In this document: positions 47,699-61,289 of the stretch, one piece after another
Layout of the letters: the number at the start of each line of letters is the position of its first letter
Numbering within the stretch: position 1 is the stretch's first letter
Origin: Acanthochlamys bracteata
Lineage: Eukaryota > Streptophyta > Magnoliopsida > Pandanales > Velloziaceae
Reading direction: 5' to 3'
Assembly: GCA_019914995.1 (NCBI GenBank)
Contig: CM034128.1
Location: forward strand, 9,579,501-9,643,500
DNA: 64,000 nucleotides
Position numbers and translations under genes: made by a program
The notes under the pieces: model-generated
What the model was told of the DNA's origin: nothing
Database searches by the model: none
Seen by the model: only the letters and a program-made list of their open reading frames with translations

Positions 47699-49568
47699 TT
47701 ACCAGCTTATTCCCTCAATCAAACGAGAAGATAGAGCTCAAACACCAAACAAATAGCATTCCTAATCCTGATGGTAAAGAGCTACTTAAGTCTTTAATCA
47801 ACTTCTACAGCACTGAAATACTTGCCTGGAAATCAAATGGAACCAAGTAAGAAACACACGCACACGGTGTTCCAAAGTAGAAGAATCTTAATGATCCTTA
47901 AAAATATTCTAGCATAAAGGATTCAATGTTTCTTCTCAGAGGTAATTCCAACTGCCGCCAAAAGACAAATCACACTAATTATAGCTGGAAGCTCTATTGC
48001 ACAACAATCCTAACAATAATAAGTCCACACTCAAATATAACGTGATAATTATCAAAGCTATCTTAGAAAAAGAAGATTCCAGACATAATTAGAAGCTAAA
48101 ATTTCAATTTTCTAACCTGAAATGGCCTTACAACACTAATCTTCAGAACATTAGAGGATCAAAATAAAAAATAAAAAAATCAAAGAGAGGTTAAATCACG
48201 CTATAATTTTAACAGATTCAGCTCACAGAATTAGCTTAACCAGCAAATTTCAGGAGATCAAGAGGTCTCCCACTCAGATCTTTCACTTCACTGCCCAAAG
48301 AAAATTGTAGCAGTTAAATATATAACAACACAACAAGATCCATATTACACACCCGTGCTTAGATAAGAAAGAAACAACACTAGATCTAGAGAAAAAATCT
48401 GTTGATTTTTGTTAACAGAACTTTTGCTGATCGTTCAGGTTCGAGAGTTGAGGATGAGAGAGAGAAGTAATAGAAATTGTTAGAACGGATGCTTCGAGGA
48501 GTTTTGGGACTTAATTTTTTCACGAAAAAGAAAAAAAGAAAATCTTTGGTAGTAGAAACGGGTCCCACTGAAGTTTTTGGATATTTGCAAAAAGCTTCCG
48601 CCATCTTTTCATTATTATGCAAAGCGATTCATAAAGTGATAAGAATTTTCAAAATTTATATAATTGGCATAATTGGGTCCTCCATTTTAGCAAAGGATCA
48701 AAATAAACCCAATTATCTATGTAATAACTATGAAACATAGGAGTGGTACTTCTTAATTTCGAGCAAGTTTAGTTATCCGATGATGGCTGAGGAAGCTTTA
48801 GGTCCCCTGTCGAGGTTATCATGCATCATGATCAAAATATTAAGTGCTTTTGCAGAAACTTAAGGTATTCAGAACAAGGCATAGAAGGCTTTCAAGTACT
48901 ACCACGAGAAATGTTTGACGAACTATAATTGCAACTGCAGTTGTACATCTTACCTCCAGAATTGTAATTGCAGTTGAAGTCAATGAGTTCGAGGAACTTT
49001 CACAAGATCTTACAGAAAATGGAAAACAAGCCTTAGGAGAGAGGAGATGAAATGAGATGAACGGTATCATTTATGCAATAGGTTTTCTTTGCATAGAATT
49101 GCTCTTCTAATAGTCACTGAAAAGCATGTTAAGGTACAACATCTTATCGACAGCTTAACAGAGCTATAAAGACATGATTAAAATGAACCTATCATTTTCC
49201 ACTCCACCCGAAAAGCATAGACAATCTTAACTCAGACCAACATTATCAAGTATGTTCGCAAGTTCCTCTGGATAAACCGCAATTTGCTGTGCGCATATAT
49301 ATGGCGTAGCTAGGCAGCCTGATCTTCTGATCACCTACTTGGGATATATCTTCCTGTACAAGCAGTTAAATTCAACGTTTACTACTCGCTTCAACTCCTT
49401 CATTGTCTCTTGGGCCTCAAAAACTGGTCATTACTCCTCATAATTCCATAAATGTTCTAGGGAGTGAAATGCCAATTCTTTAGAAATAGAGCAGGTGATC
49501 ATAATGTCCAAACAATTCAGTCTCTGATGCATCCCTTCTACAGGTAAGCATATTGAACTAGTTTGAAG
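47699..49568. other. bZIP leader and spacer before the RNase H gene
   Basis: The bZIP leader appears long, reaching towards about 48480 on the minus strand, probably with a 5' UTR intron. Its promoter follows, and then the 3' UTR of the RNase H gene. Small open frames (48386-48622 -, 48477-48740 +, 48840-49070 -) have no recognisable relatives. Confidence 0.4.
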
Positions 49569-52500
49569 TCAATACTGCTCCGACCACTCTTCATAAGTTT
49601 CTCCACCTGTAGTTCAGAATAAAAAAAGTAAAGATTAGTGTATTATGAAGACGTGTAAAATTGTGCTTCAAGTGCAAAGTTCATAAAGGCATCTCTTACA
49701 TGGTAGATCGACTGCGCAGTTTGCTTGAGCATCTGCATCTTTATTGAACTCCTTTAAAATGATTGGTGCAGTCAGAGGAATTTTATGATGACAATAAGGA
49801 GTGATAGATTAGTTAAAGACTAAAGAGAGTGAGCAAATTGTAAGAACGTCAAAAGGCCATGGATGTTCTCACTTAGCCAGTTTGACTCGCAAGATAACAA
49901 CAGGCACGATGACCACACAAGCGGTACCACCTGTAGGCCAAAATTAAATACTCCAAATTTCTTAGATTTTCTTAGCTTTTCCTTCCAGTGTATGTTGTGG
50001 CTCTAAACAAGAAAATTGCTGAACACACATAGCTACTCAAAACGTGGTATCATGAAATGAAGTCAACCAAGGAACTAATTATAAGTTCAAGTATAAACAT
50101 GAAAATAATTTCTCATAACCAGCGGTAATGCTTTGAAGCATATCTGAACATTACCACAAAGTACGTCTCATCAAGCTCTAATTGATCGGTATGGGTAGAT
50201 TATGACCACATCAAACCAATAACCTAGATTAACAAAATCACTATGTGATACATCACAAACTCCTCATGTCCATATGGATTCTTTGGCCAATGCATCGCCC
50301 CGTTTGGCTTAGTGTTTCCCAAACGCTGTTTTTCAATTTTCCATTTCACGTTTTTCAATATACATTTATAAGTATCTAGAAATTTATTTAAAAATTTAGA
50401 AAGTGTAGAAAAATTCTATGTAGTAAGATCTTTTTATCGCATATTTTTATTATTTTTTTGAGATAAAAAAATAGAGCTCATTTCTCAAAAAGGATAAAAA
50501 TATCCTCCATCTCAAAAAAGCTCCATTTCATAAGCACTCCCAAACGCCCTCAATTTTAAGGAATTTTATTTAACCCATCACCATGGTACCCAGTTCAATC
50601 CAAATGACACTAGAAAATATGCCAAAACACAGTCAACTATATAACAACCTGATTCATGTTAAAAATCTAAACATAAACAGAAACACCTCCAAAGGTCACG
50701 CTGACAGAATCTTATATGCAATAAGCACAATATTAATTTTGGATTTTGGACAGGTACAGACTGTATGCCTCTATTTACTTCAAAACAGAAGAAAAAGAAG
50801 AAGAAGAAGAAGGAAACTTTAGATAGCGTAATATCCTTACCCTTTTAACATGACAGATTTCAAACGAAGCAAACTTCTCCTGGAGTTCTTTGACAACCTT
50901 ACATAAGTCACTCATATTCTGATTTTTGGTTTGCCACATCCCCCTAACCTGTGATCAAAATGCATAAATCAGAACAATATTATAGAAATGAATGTAGAGA
51001 ATTCAAACATACGGAAAACATTATGCAAAGTTTTAGAAAGACCATTACTCTCAGAATAGGTAATCTTAATAAGCAAGTCTGACAAAGATTCCATAGGCAA
51101 TGCTATAATTCAAAACCATGCCCTAGAAAGAACCGAATAGATTTTTGAAGTGAAAAATGCTCATCTCTTCAACCCACTCACAAGGTGTGCTACAAGCAGC
51201 ACTCCTATTCTGCTATATAAATGATATCCTACACATATAAAAAAGAAGCTATACGACTGCTGAGACAGCCGTGTTCTAATCTCTAAACTTGAGTAAAATG
51301 CTAACAAAGTATTTTCTAAAAGACAAAATAAAAGCAAGAAAGACAGTCAAAATTATCAGGATAGCTACAAAGATACTCCTCGCAAACAAAGTTAAGAATA
51401 TATGGCTTTTCATCTCATAGTAAATAAGGAACACAAAACCAACTCTCAAAATAAAGCATGAGAATTCATTATAATTCAAGTCACAAACCTGCATATACAC
51501 TAGCTTAGAATCACCTTGCACGGTGATGTTTTTGAAGCCTTTCTTAATTGCATGATTAAGTCCTAGTATCAAGGCACGATATTCAGCAACATTGCTGGTT
51601 ACAACACCCAACCCTTGACATATTCGAGCAATCTTCATTCCAGTACCATAGTTAGTAGTGTTTTTAATAAAAGGACACTTTTTGCAGTTCAGTTAAAAGG
51701 GAAGAGCATACTATGCTTCCGTCTAGAGCTCGAAGTATCGCACCAGCACCGGCTTTTCCAGGATTTCCTTTTGAAGCACCATCAAACTCTAGAGTACATG
51801 ACATCTGCAGACATTTTCTTAAATGGTGTTATCAGGCAAGCACAATTCTCAACCAAGCTAGAGAAGCATGAGTGAGGCATTTACTTTTCAATGAAATTGA
51901 ACACTTGCAGTCAATATATGCATTTCCATCATGCATAGATGCAAATATATAAATACATTGATGGCCATCAGAAAAAAAGAAACTTAAAAAACTATGCACA
52001 ACTACATTTGTATAAGCACAGCAACATTTTATAGAATTTCTCAAGCAATGATTCACGTTTTTTCTGTTGGATTGGATTCACATCAAGAGCTTTTTCACTT
52101 TTTTATGTTTCTGCTGATGCTCAGATGTGAGTGAACCGGGAATCTTAACTCCTGAAGTAATACATGATAATTCAAATGAAGCAGAAACTGATAGCACTAT
52201 TAACTAATTAGATTTCTTTTTAAATATGAAGGACAGCCGTTTTGTATGAGATTAGAATATTTTCTGCCTTGGAGTTTGGTATTTGTTTTAGGAATAGATA
52301 AACTTGGCCATCCATCATAAACATAATGATTTATTTACACTCACTGTACTGTCTGCCACCTCCTTAGATTGTTTCTCGGGAGATTTTCCTTTGGCTTCAC
52401 TGTCAACTAGTAAGGAGAGTCCATCAGGTTGCTGAAAGAAGATACAATCTTCAAATATTCAGATAGATATGTTAAAAGAGAGCTATGCAACCTTATAATA

Positions 52501-54238
52501 TATCATTCAGGATAAAAAGAACCATAAATCCAGCAAGCAGCTAGTCTATAAAGAATCTATCATCTTTAACTTTCACATATCAACCAAAACAGTACACGAA
52601 ACACTTCAATGATGTCAAATCATGTTAGGAACTATAACTGCTTCAGACGATGTAGGAATAAATGTAGGTAAATTTCCTCAAAATTACAGAGAACATGATT
52701 TTCAAATTAATAGAATGGAGAAGCAGTGAAGCACATTTTAAGCTTCAAACTTAAGAGCTTATCAATTGAAATAACCAAGTATAATACAGAGAAACCTACT
52801 CACACTTGCTGGCAAGCCCTTGCGTAAAATTTTATTGACTTATCATTTGTCATATATATTAAATGAAGCATAAATGCAAGCAATCCTTCTAGGTTGAAAC
52901 TTCTAGACATACAGTTAGAATAATGAACAGAAGACCACTTATACAGTTTACTGAAAGTAACAGGAGAAGTGAAGAGCACAAACTAAAAACAAGCATTCGC
53001 TCTAAATCAAAATGGTAATATCAATATATAGACAAGTGTATCAACCATCATATCGACAAGGTTGCTTGTTCATCCAATAAAATAAACACAAAAAAGATTG
53101 AGTTCCAGTCAAGCCTCTACATGTTGCAAGATTTAAGAATTATGCAAACTAGTGAATGCTTAAAGATTTTTTATGAATTTGAATCCAGCAATCCTTATTC
53201 ATGAATAGCAATAAAGACATCACAAGAGATGCACCTAGTTGCAAGGAAATGGTACTCAGGTTATGCTACCTGAAAAGGGCAAGGAACAAGCTTTCCAAGC
53301 AATTCCTCTTTTACATCTGATGCATCAATAGTGAATAGAGGATTTTTAAGCCCACGAGCAGCTAGGTAATCCTCGGTTTCTTTCCTCAAAGAATGACCCA
53401 TGTATACGCTTACCGAAGGATCGCATATCTGTAAATAAAATTTTAAAGCTCAGATTGCTGCCAAAAAGAATGCAATTACCGTGTCTAAGCGAAGAAGGTG
53501 CATGCGGTGTCAAATTTGGCATAGAAGGATTGTTCAAGATCCCTATCTCATTCTTTTGGATCAAATGCATATGCTAGGACTCCTTATACAATATACGGTA
53601 TGTAAGATCCACTATACGAATATGTGCTTTAACAAGCTCAAGATGCACTGATATAAGAAACAATCTTAGTGGGTGTTAACTTGCACAACTGCTTACATAA
53701 ATCATCATCATAAACTAAAAATCCAAGTGAAGATTAGACAATGAGTCTTTCTGGAAAAGCTTGCATTATGACAATAAAGAACATATATTGGGTATATAGG
53801 GAAATAATGTTAAAATATAATTAATAAGGAGAACAACATGCAACCTGTTTAAATTTAATGAAAAGATTAATGACTTTCTTATAAAAGAATAAGAGGAAAA
53901 AGTGAATGAGATGCAATACTTCCGCACATAATTAGATAATGCAAGTGTTAGGTTGCAAGAGAATTTACCGAAGAGCTAACTTGAGCTTGACAATCACTAA
54001 GACTCTTATAGATGCCCACCATGTTCCCTTTGCGAACAACATAGAATGCATCCTTTTTTTCATCCATTGCTTGCTCAGGCTTTACCTTTGGCTTTCGTGA
54101 AGCACATGACCTTCGAGCAGAATAGCACTGGATAGGAAACCTCCTAAAGAGGAAATCTAGTTTAATCACTCTAAATCCAGTATGTGATATGCCTCTTTTC
54201 CAAGTTGTACTAGAAAATCCATACAAGGAACTCCTCAT
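49569..54238 (-). CDS. RNase H1-type protein with viroplasmin-like domain
   Basis: Organelle-type ribonuclease H that removes RNA from RNA-DNA hybrids. Nine exons join to 335 residues: 54238-53969, 53428-53270, 52431-52341, 52151-52099, 51804-51712, 51632-51489, 50948-50841, 49751-49700 and 49606-49569. A basic, acid-poor N-terminus (1-52) suggests mitochondrial or plastid import. The hybrid-binding (viroplasmin-like) domain is about 62-143 (AFYVVRKGNMVGIYKSLSDC, VYMGHSLRKETEDYLAARG). The RNase H fold is 192-335 with a complete DEDD set: D199 (FDGASKGNPGKAG), E239 (NVAEYRAL), D263 (QGDSKL) and D313 (DADAQAN). It resembles Arabidopsis At1g24090/At5g51080. Donors of exons 3 and 4 (GTGA|GTGTAA, AAAAAA|GTGAAA) are weak and were chosen to keep the frame. 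A leader exon probably ends at 54729. Intron 7 houses a MITE. Confidence 0.85.
50296..50551 (+). mobile_element. Tourist-like MITE, family A copy 3, in RNase H intron 7
   Basis: About 256 bp, starting CGCCCCGTTTGG and ending CCAAACGCCCTC, with the same interior as 2116-2375 (shared 'aaatttagaaagtgtagaaa' and 'gcatatttttattatttttt'). No clear TTA duplication is visible here, so this copy may be older or its borders shifted. It lies wholly within an intron and does not touch the splice sites. Confidence 0.7.
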
Positions 54239-54749
54239 GATATGACTACACCTAGCTGCACAAAATATGTGTGAAATGCGAGCTCAAATAAAAAAATTTC
54301 TAACCACGAAAGAAGACTGAAGCTACAATGAACTTTTAAACATGCCGAGCAAAAAACAGCCATGAGTTATAACATCCCTTGATCACTCAAACAAGAACCA
54401 TGAACTTTCTCTTCGCACATCTAGAACTCAAGTATACATTGTATTATCCACTTCACTGCTCTAAACATTAAAAAAGAACATCCAACAACCAAAACAAGTA
54501 AACAAACGATTTCAGTAAAACAAGTGAACAAAATAATCGCAGCTCCAATGCATTGACCCCACTTGGAGACTTGCTTTCTTCAAAATTTATATAAAAAAAA
54601 AGAGTATCTACTGAACAATCAAGCCTAGTTCAAATCACTGAAAATCCAAACGACATTAAATCGGGAAAGAAATGGACAGATAATAGCATTATGAAATTTA
54701 AGATCAAAGAACCGGAGAAAGGATTTACCTTGGATTTCCAGCGCAGCAC

Positions 54750-54773
54750 GAGAGAGAGAGAGAGAGAGAGAGA
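54750..54773. repeat. GA repeat in the RNase H leader
   Basis: A GA dinucleotide run (CT on the coding strand) in the probable non-coding first exon of the RNase H gene, just upstream of a donor (AAG|GTAAAT on the minus strand, exon end at 54729). Confidence 0.85.
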
Positions 54774-54799
54774 AGAGAGAGAGGAGAGTCTGTCGTATG

Positions 54800-55576
54800 A
54801 AGAGTTCACAGTACTGAATTCCGGCGCTCAGTCAATGGTAAGGTAACCCAATGGGGTAATAAACACTAAATGGGCTTCCTAGGTCCAATCAGGCCCAATA
54901 GGACTGATCTGCCTAAATAAGTTTATGTAGTCTCAATTAAGGCCTTTCTTTTTTCTTGTGGACGGCCAGAACATGCGGTATTAATGGCTCCCCAAGATTT
55001 TTGAGTCTCCTTCTGTTTTTTATTTTTAACTCTTTTGAGATATATGAATTCTCAACAAAAAAAATATAAGTACAGAAATCAAATAATATTTTTGCGTCTT
55101 GTAATGGACCAAGGAGCAAGAACATGATGACATTCGAGACATTGAGTTTTTTGTTTTGTTTTTAATGAAAGAAAAGTATTGAATTGAAAATGAAAATAAA
55201 CAAACAAAGAGATTACATAAAGATATGTAACCAAAACATAAAAAGAGCACAACATTAGTCTATCTTTTTACTCAATAGAAATTAGAGAACATCAGTCTTT
55301 CTCTCTGAAACGTAAAGGTAAAAAGACGCGATAAATTAGTTTTACAGGAGTTAAAAAAAGCCTCATCATCATCAACTATCCTATTTTACAAAGAGTCCCA
55401 GACGGTTTCTGAACAAAAACTTGGGCTCTCCATTGAGAGAGGGCCAGCTGCTTCCTAATGGACTTGTTTTCTTTGATTACCAGTACTGTTAAACTTTTTT
55501 CTAAAAATAAAAAGTAACTTTACATACAAAAACCAGAATCATTACGTTAGCTTTCGTTTTTCTTCATTCATTCAAT
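54800..55576. other. Intergenic region between RNase H and YUCCA genes
   Basis: Promoter of the minus-strand RNase H gene and 3' UTR of the YUCCA gene. No conserved coding sequence; the short open frames are low-complexity. Confidence 0.5.
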
Positions 55577-57253
55577 TCATATTTGTGAGAAACATCTTCT
55601 GTGGCAAGCTATGAATTGCTTCGACTGCTTTGTTTCCTGCTTCCAAACTCTGCCTATATCTGATGCAATGTTCACTGCATCCATGGAAGCACCAGAAAGC
55701 CCTCTCTTAGTGAATCCTACTGCATAAAGCCCTCCTTTTCCTTTCCAACCATTGGGAAATGGCATTTTTGGGTACCCATCCTTGCAAAAGAAATCAGTCC
55801 CCTGCATCAATAACAGCACTAGCCAAAATCAGGAATTTTGCAACCGAACCGATTGATATGACGTTTATCAGCTGTCTAATGAAATATGGAAAGGAATAGT
55901 TAAATAAATTCTTATATGCCCTTGGTCAACTAATTAATCACTGTTCATGTTATCCACATGTGAAATAATATGATTCCAGTATCTATCTAGCTAGCCAAGA
56001 TCTTATATAGCATTCTTGAATCATTAAATTCGAAGAACCTCAACTTCCGTAACTGTCAGGTTGAAGACCACCTTACCCGGACAGTATCATGAATATTAAG
56101 CTATAACGACTAAGAGAGAAGAGAGAAAAATTAAAATTAGGTTTACCTGGAGCCATGAAGGAACGTTGCTCCGGTAACCTGTGGCGAGAACGATGGCTTC
56201 AGCGTCTAACACTTGGCCGTCGATGAGCTCAACTTTTCCTGGGGAGAACCTCTTGATTGCCGGAACTACTTTGATCTCGCCGGATTTTATCTTTCCAAGA
56301 GCTCCAAGATCAAGAACAGGGGTCTTTCCCTGTGTGTTCTTCAGCTCGAGTGGACCGGTAGCCGGCCTTCTGATCCCAAGCTTCTCCGTGTCACCGACCA
56401 CTATGCATGCCAGCATCACAAGGATCTTGTCGACGAGCCATAGTGGCAACCACTTCAACAGTGCCGCTGCAATCTCAAATGTCGACTTCCCGAAAACTTC
56501 TCTGGGAAGTACATGAACCTGCATGTTAAAGTGTCGCGTTAGTTGATAGGTTGAGATTTATAGTGATCCATTCGTACGAAAATGTGTACGAATGTTTGAT
56601 TTGCTCACCGAGTCACGGACAACCATGGAGGGAAACGCATTGTAGTGGCAGAGATCAAGGCAGACCTCCATGCCAGAGTTGCCACAGCCGACAACTAGCA
56701 CACGCTTGCCACGGAACTCCTCACCAGATTTGTAGTCAGCAGCGTGAATAACCGGGCCGCCAAAGAGTTCTACGCCTTCGAATTCCGGTACCACGCAATC
56801 GGCGTTCTCTCCAGTGGCAACAACAAGCCACTGGCAGATGTACTCAAGCTCTGTTGTTCTGACCCTCCAAAGCCCACATGTTTCATCATGCCGAGCAGAT
56901 TGGACCGGCTCGTTAAACCGAGGATTTAAATCGAACACCTTTGCGTAGGACTCAAGGTAAGCGATAAACTGGTGTCGGGACGGGTACTCAGGGAAGTTTT
57001 CAGGGAAGGATAGTTTTGGAAGCTGGCAGAATTGTTTAGGGAGGTGAAGCTTGAGCCTATCATACGTACGTTTCTGCCACAAAGAGGCGATACAGTCGGC
57101 GCGCTCTAAGATAACAAAAGGCACACCATGTTCTCTCAGGCAAGCACCAACAGCCAGACCTGACGGTCCTGCGCCAACGATCACCGGGCCGTTCACCCAC
57201 ATACATCGACGAACTTTCATTTCATCATGATCGCTCTTTGAGGCCATCATCAA
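55577..57253 (-). CDS. YUC: YUCCA flavin monooxygenase
   Basis: Converts indole-3-pyruvate to the auxin indole-3-acetic acid using FAD, NADPH and O2, the rate-limiting step of the main IAA route. Three exons (57253-56609, 56518-56147, 55801-55577) give 413 residues. Visible: [14 protein letters not shown] lead-in, FAD-binding GAGPSG (27-32), [33 protein letters not shown]-binding GCGNSG (189-194), [15 protein letters not shown], and [14 protein letters not shown]. The end is [19 protein letters not shown] with a basic HRRCFSQI tail. The [13 protein letters not shown] opening places it in the YUC3/5/7/8/9 clade, associated with roots in Arabidopsis. The first of three Met codons was taken as start. 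No disruptions seen. About 4 kb without genes lies upstream. Confidence 0.92.
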
Positions 57254-60200
57254 ACAACAAGTTCGACGAAATGCGCACCACTGCTTTTTGGAAGGAAAAA
57301 AAAAAATTAAAACAGCGTTAGGACTAAATGTTTCTGGAAACGAAGCAGGATAGGGAATGAAGAGTTTGGAATTGTTTGTTTAGCACTTTGCAGTGAAGTA
57401 GTGATGTATAAATAAAGGGGAAAGGGAGGGGAAGGCATGTGCGTAGACGTGGGTCTAAGACCTGCTTCCCCTTTAACGTTTTCAATCATAAGCACCGCCG
57501 TCAACAAATTTTTTAATTCCTTTTTTTCCCCCTTCTATTACAATGAATAATCTGTATAAAAGTATTCATAAATCAAATACTTAATATATACTGATCATAA
57601 AATAATAAACTCATCACGAGTTCTCGCACACTGAAAAGATCGTCATTGATCATCCATAGCTTCTTTCAGTTTGGCGAAACGCCCGTGGTTATGCAGTTAA
57701 AGTGTTGTTTTTTGGTTTTTCAGGAAGCTTTACAACAGCTAGCAATGATCAGTCTGGGTCCATGCTAATTGTAAGGAAGCTAGCTAGCTAGCTAGATAGA
57801 TAGCAATTAACCTACATTTATCGAGCAAACTAATATTCCCCAATCCTATTGAACGCCACAGACATGGAGACATATACGTAACTCCAATCTTCTCGCGGGC
57901 ATTACAAATTAAGAACTGAAAACTATTTCTTTTTTTCCCGAGTTGCAGAAGATCACAAAAAACCACAGCAAAGAATTGTTGCGGGTACATAACGTTCCAG
58001 GAAAAAAAGATTGAGAAAAGATCCTGATTCTTTAGATAGGTCGACAGATTGCATTCGTTCATTCATCATGGGCTGAGGTTTCACTTTGGAATGAAAGAAG
58101 TTGTGTTTCTAGCTTGCATTGATGTTGATATATGTATGTATATCAGGAGAAGTTATACTGATTTTTTTAAAAAGATTTCCTAAATATATAGTTTTCACAA
58201 TGAATACTGAGACTTTATGTTTGAAATATGATCATATGTTAAATTCGTTCTCAAACATTAATGTGAAGTCATTTTCATTTCATCTGTCATGTCTAATCTT
58301 ATGACAGTAATAATATTGTGATCGTTCCAATCAAATCAAGATGATTGTGATCGTAGAATTTCGTTAAGCCTCTCTCGAGAAAAAGAAATACAAAGAAAAG
58401 AGTTCCATTGATATTTGGTCTCTATTTATTCCACACAGCTGGAACGTGCTTAAAACATCAATAGCTGATATGTATACGTATATATTCTTCGGAGCGTTTT
58501 GTATGAACATTTTATGAATACAGAGTATTAAAAACTATATACATTTTTGTATTCATACAGAACAATAAATTTACTACAGATTGGTAAATGTTCATTCAAA
58601 CTATTCAAGGATCAACCTAGCTATATATAATTCATAATTCTTTTGAAAAATTTTCAAAAGTTATCGTTAGTAGTTAATCAATTTAGGACAGTGCTTATAT
58701 TTTCTCAAAAAAAAAAAAAAATTTTTTTGCATAGTTCATGATCTAATATATACATAGAACTTGCTTTCATATTAACAAATATACATACCCAAAACATGAC
58801 TTTTTTCGTAAACCTTTCGAAATGGAGGGAATGAAACTTTTGAGTTGGAAGGTCTAGAGGAATTTCAAAAAAAAAAAAAATTTATTTTCTGTAATGAGCC
58901 TCACCATCTTGTTTGTTTGAAACTGAAATAGTAGCTAGCAATGGTGGAGAAGCATGTGAAGAAACATACATTACTCTTCTTTTCATGAAATTTCTTTTAA
59001 AAAACATAATCTTGGAATTACTAATATGTTCATATTCTCAAAAGGCTAAACCTCTCTAAAAGCTATTTTTTAAAAAAATAAAAGAAAAAGCTGCCTACTC
59101 CTATGCTGCATTAGAAACAAACACAAAATATTTGCATAGAGATTCATAATCTATTCTAAAATTTTCAGAAATTCGCAACAACGGACGGCTACGACGTGGT
59201 TGCTATAACTCAAAGACACATCAGGCGTTTTACCTCGAATTATAAGCTAAAAATTATAGAAATATTTTGTGGCTTTTAAAGTGTTACCGTGGTCGGCGAT
59301 CAGTACACTAATTTTTATTGTTTAGCTCACTCACTACTAAGCTCGAAAGCTATTGAAACTAAATAAGTTAATACATTAATATAGCAGATAGGTTTGCTTT
59401 TGTTATTAAGTTATTATTAATATCATCATTACAACTATTTTTTCTCGAATTTAGAACAACGTAGCAGCTGGTTCGATGGTATCACAAAAGGTAAGTTTTC
59501 ATTAATCGTCATGCGCAAAAAGTTGGTAAAAAATGTTGAAAATAATCATTCGAAAGGGCAGCAACCACCGACCTGTTTGATGTTTAAGGAACTTCCTTGT
59601 GGCTTCCTAATTAGATGCTATTATAATTCATCCAACAAAAGAAAAAAAGAGTATATTATGCTTTTCTGTCGTAGCTAATATAGATGATTAAATAGGTAAC
59701 TAGTTTTATGCAAATGAAATGTCAGAGGTTGAAGATGGTGTTTGATCATACGAGGGAAGAAACATAGCGGTTTATGATTCATGCAATTTTTTTCTTTGAT
59801 TGTTCATTTTTAGTTATTTTTCTTTGTTATGAATCGAAGATTTGTTGCTTTCATATGAGGTAGCAGCACGTGATTATTAGAGGGATATTATTGTTTTGTC
59901 GTTGATGTATATGAGGATGGTTAAGTAGTAGTGATGTAAATATAGACAGGCCATGCAACTTAGTTGGGCCGAGCTCACTCGTTTCCAGATCTTTTATCTG
60001 GCCCTAGCCATAAGCCCGATAATAATTTTATTTTGAGTAAAAGCGATCAAGAGATATTGACATGTGACCAAGTAATAGCCCGTCGGGCTGGAAATCCAAA
60101 CCCAGCCCAGACTGGCACTACTTAGAAAATATTTAGTATTTTTTTTTTAAATATAATTTTTTATTTTAATATTTTCAATATATTTTAAAAATTAAAATAT

Positions 60201-61289
60201 AAAAAAAAATTTAATAAATATTTTTAAAAATAACTGAACAAACATAACTAGAAAATAGATTGGCCCGTTTAACCGGATCCATAACTTGCACTTCCAATTG
60301 GTTATAAACGATCTAGTTTATTAAAAACGGAGCTACGGCGCGTCTATTTTAATTGTTTGACTCGAGTTTCCACGAGGAGGTTCGTTCTCTTTGGTCGGTT
60401 AAGAGGCCGTTGGAAGTTGGTTTTCTTTTGCAACTACCGCTGCATGTTAGTTTTCCATGCGAAACAAGTACGTATCAATTCATTTTCCTAAGTTTTAGCT
60501 ACTACCTAGCAGTAGTAGCGTGAAATGAATGAAATATTTTTCATGAATCTATGTCTTGAAAACTTAAAAACAGTTGCCATGTGGATGTTATTCTTATGCA
60601 TATATATAATTCTGCAAAGACCAACTAAATTGTCGAAGTTCTCGAATCATTTCCCAAAGTTCCATCACATGATAGGAAATATATATATACATAAAACATG
60701 CAACTCCGCGTTCTTTCATTTCGTTTTTTTTTTAAATAATTTTTTTCATAGTGCTTGTCTCGTACATTCCAAAGCTTGGTTTATCGGAAACAAAACTTTA
60801 TCCTAGATTAATTTTTTTATACTACAAGATTAATTAGGTCAATGTAGTCTTAAACTTAGGTCACTGCACAGTGGTAGAGGAGGGTGAACGTTTTCTCTTC
60901 CTATATACTCTTCCTATATAGATAGGTTCATGCATGCATGAGAATTATTAGGACTTAATAATGATGATGATGATTGACAGAGTTTTTACTGTTATATGTA
61001 ATTTCGTGATTATATTTTAAAAATTAATCAAAACTAAAATTTTGCAAAGTTTAAATTAATCCCAAGTTCAATTAGAAGGGTTGGGCTTGCAATAGCGGGC
61101 CTGAGTCGAACGAGTTAAAAGCTTAATTGGGCGTTAAGCCTATTTACTAGTGTTGGGCGGACTTGGTGGCTAGCTCAATCTTTCAAGCTGAACCATATTC
61201 ATCGCATGCTCGCGTGCGCTGTGCTCGTCCAATAACGCCGTTAACGAGTTGTATCAAATTTTCCGTTAATCCCGTTACTCTACACAGTT
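57254..61289. other. Long gene-poor spacer upstream of YUCCA
   Basis: About 4 kb with no recognisable gene. The first part is the YUCCA leader and promoter. It includes a GCTA/GATA microsatellite (57779-57803), A/T homopolymers (about 58707-58735, 58867-58883), an AT-rich block at about 60120-60240, and stretches of more balanced composition at 59950-60120 and 61070-61230 that look repeat-derived. Small open frames are low-complexity. Confidence 0.5.
57779..57803. repeat. GCTA/GATA microsatellite
   Basis: Tandem tetranucleotide run (gctagctagctagctagata type) in the YUCCA upstream region. Confidence 0.85.

Noticed and set aside
49830-50841. Read-through of RNase H exon 7 into VVPLVWSS as a coding extension
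   Set aside because: The family motif DADAQAN is found in phase in a separate exon at 49751-49700, so the intervening DNA is intron.
53270-54238. Viroplasmin-like domain as a possible caulimovirus insertion
   Set aside because: This domain is the normal hybrid-binding domain of cellular RNase H1-type proteins. The exon structure and complete RNase H domain show a host gene, and no other viral sequence is present.
56181-56516. Plus-strand open frames opposite the YUCCA exons
   Set aside because: They mirror conserved YUCCA coding sequence and show no independent protein features.
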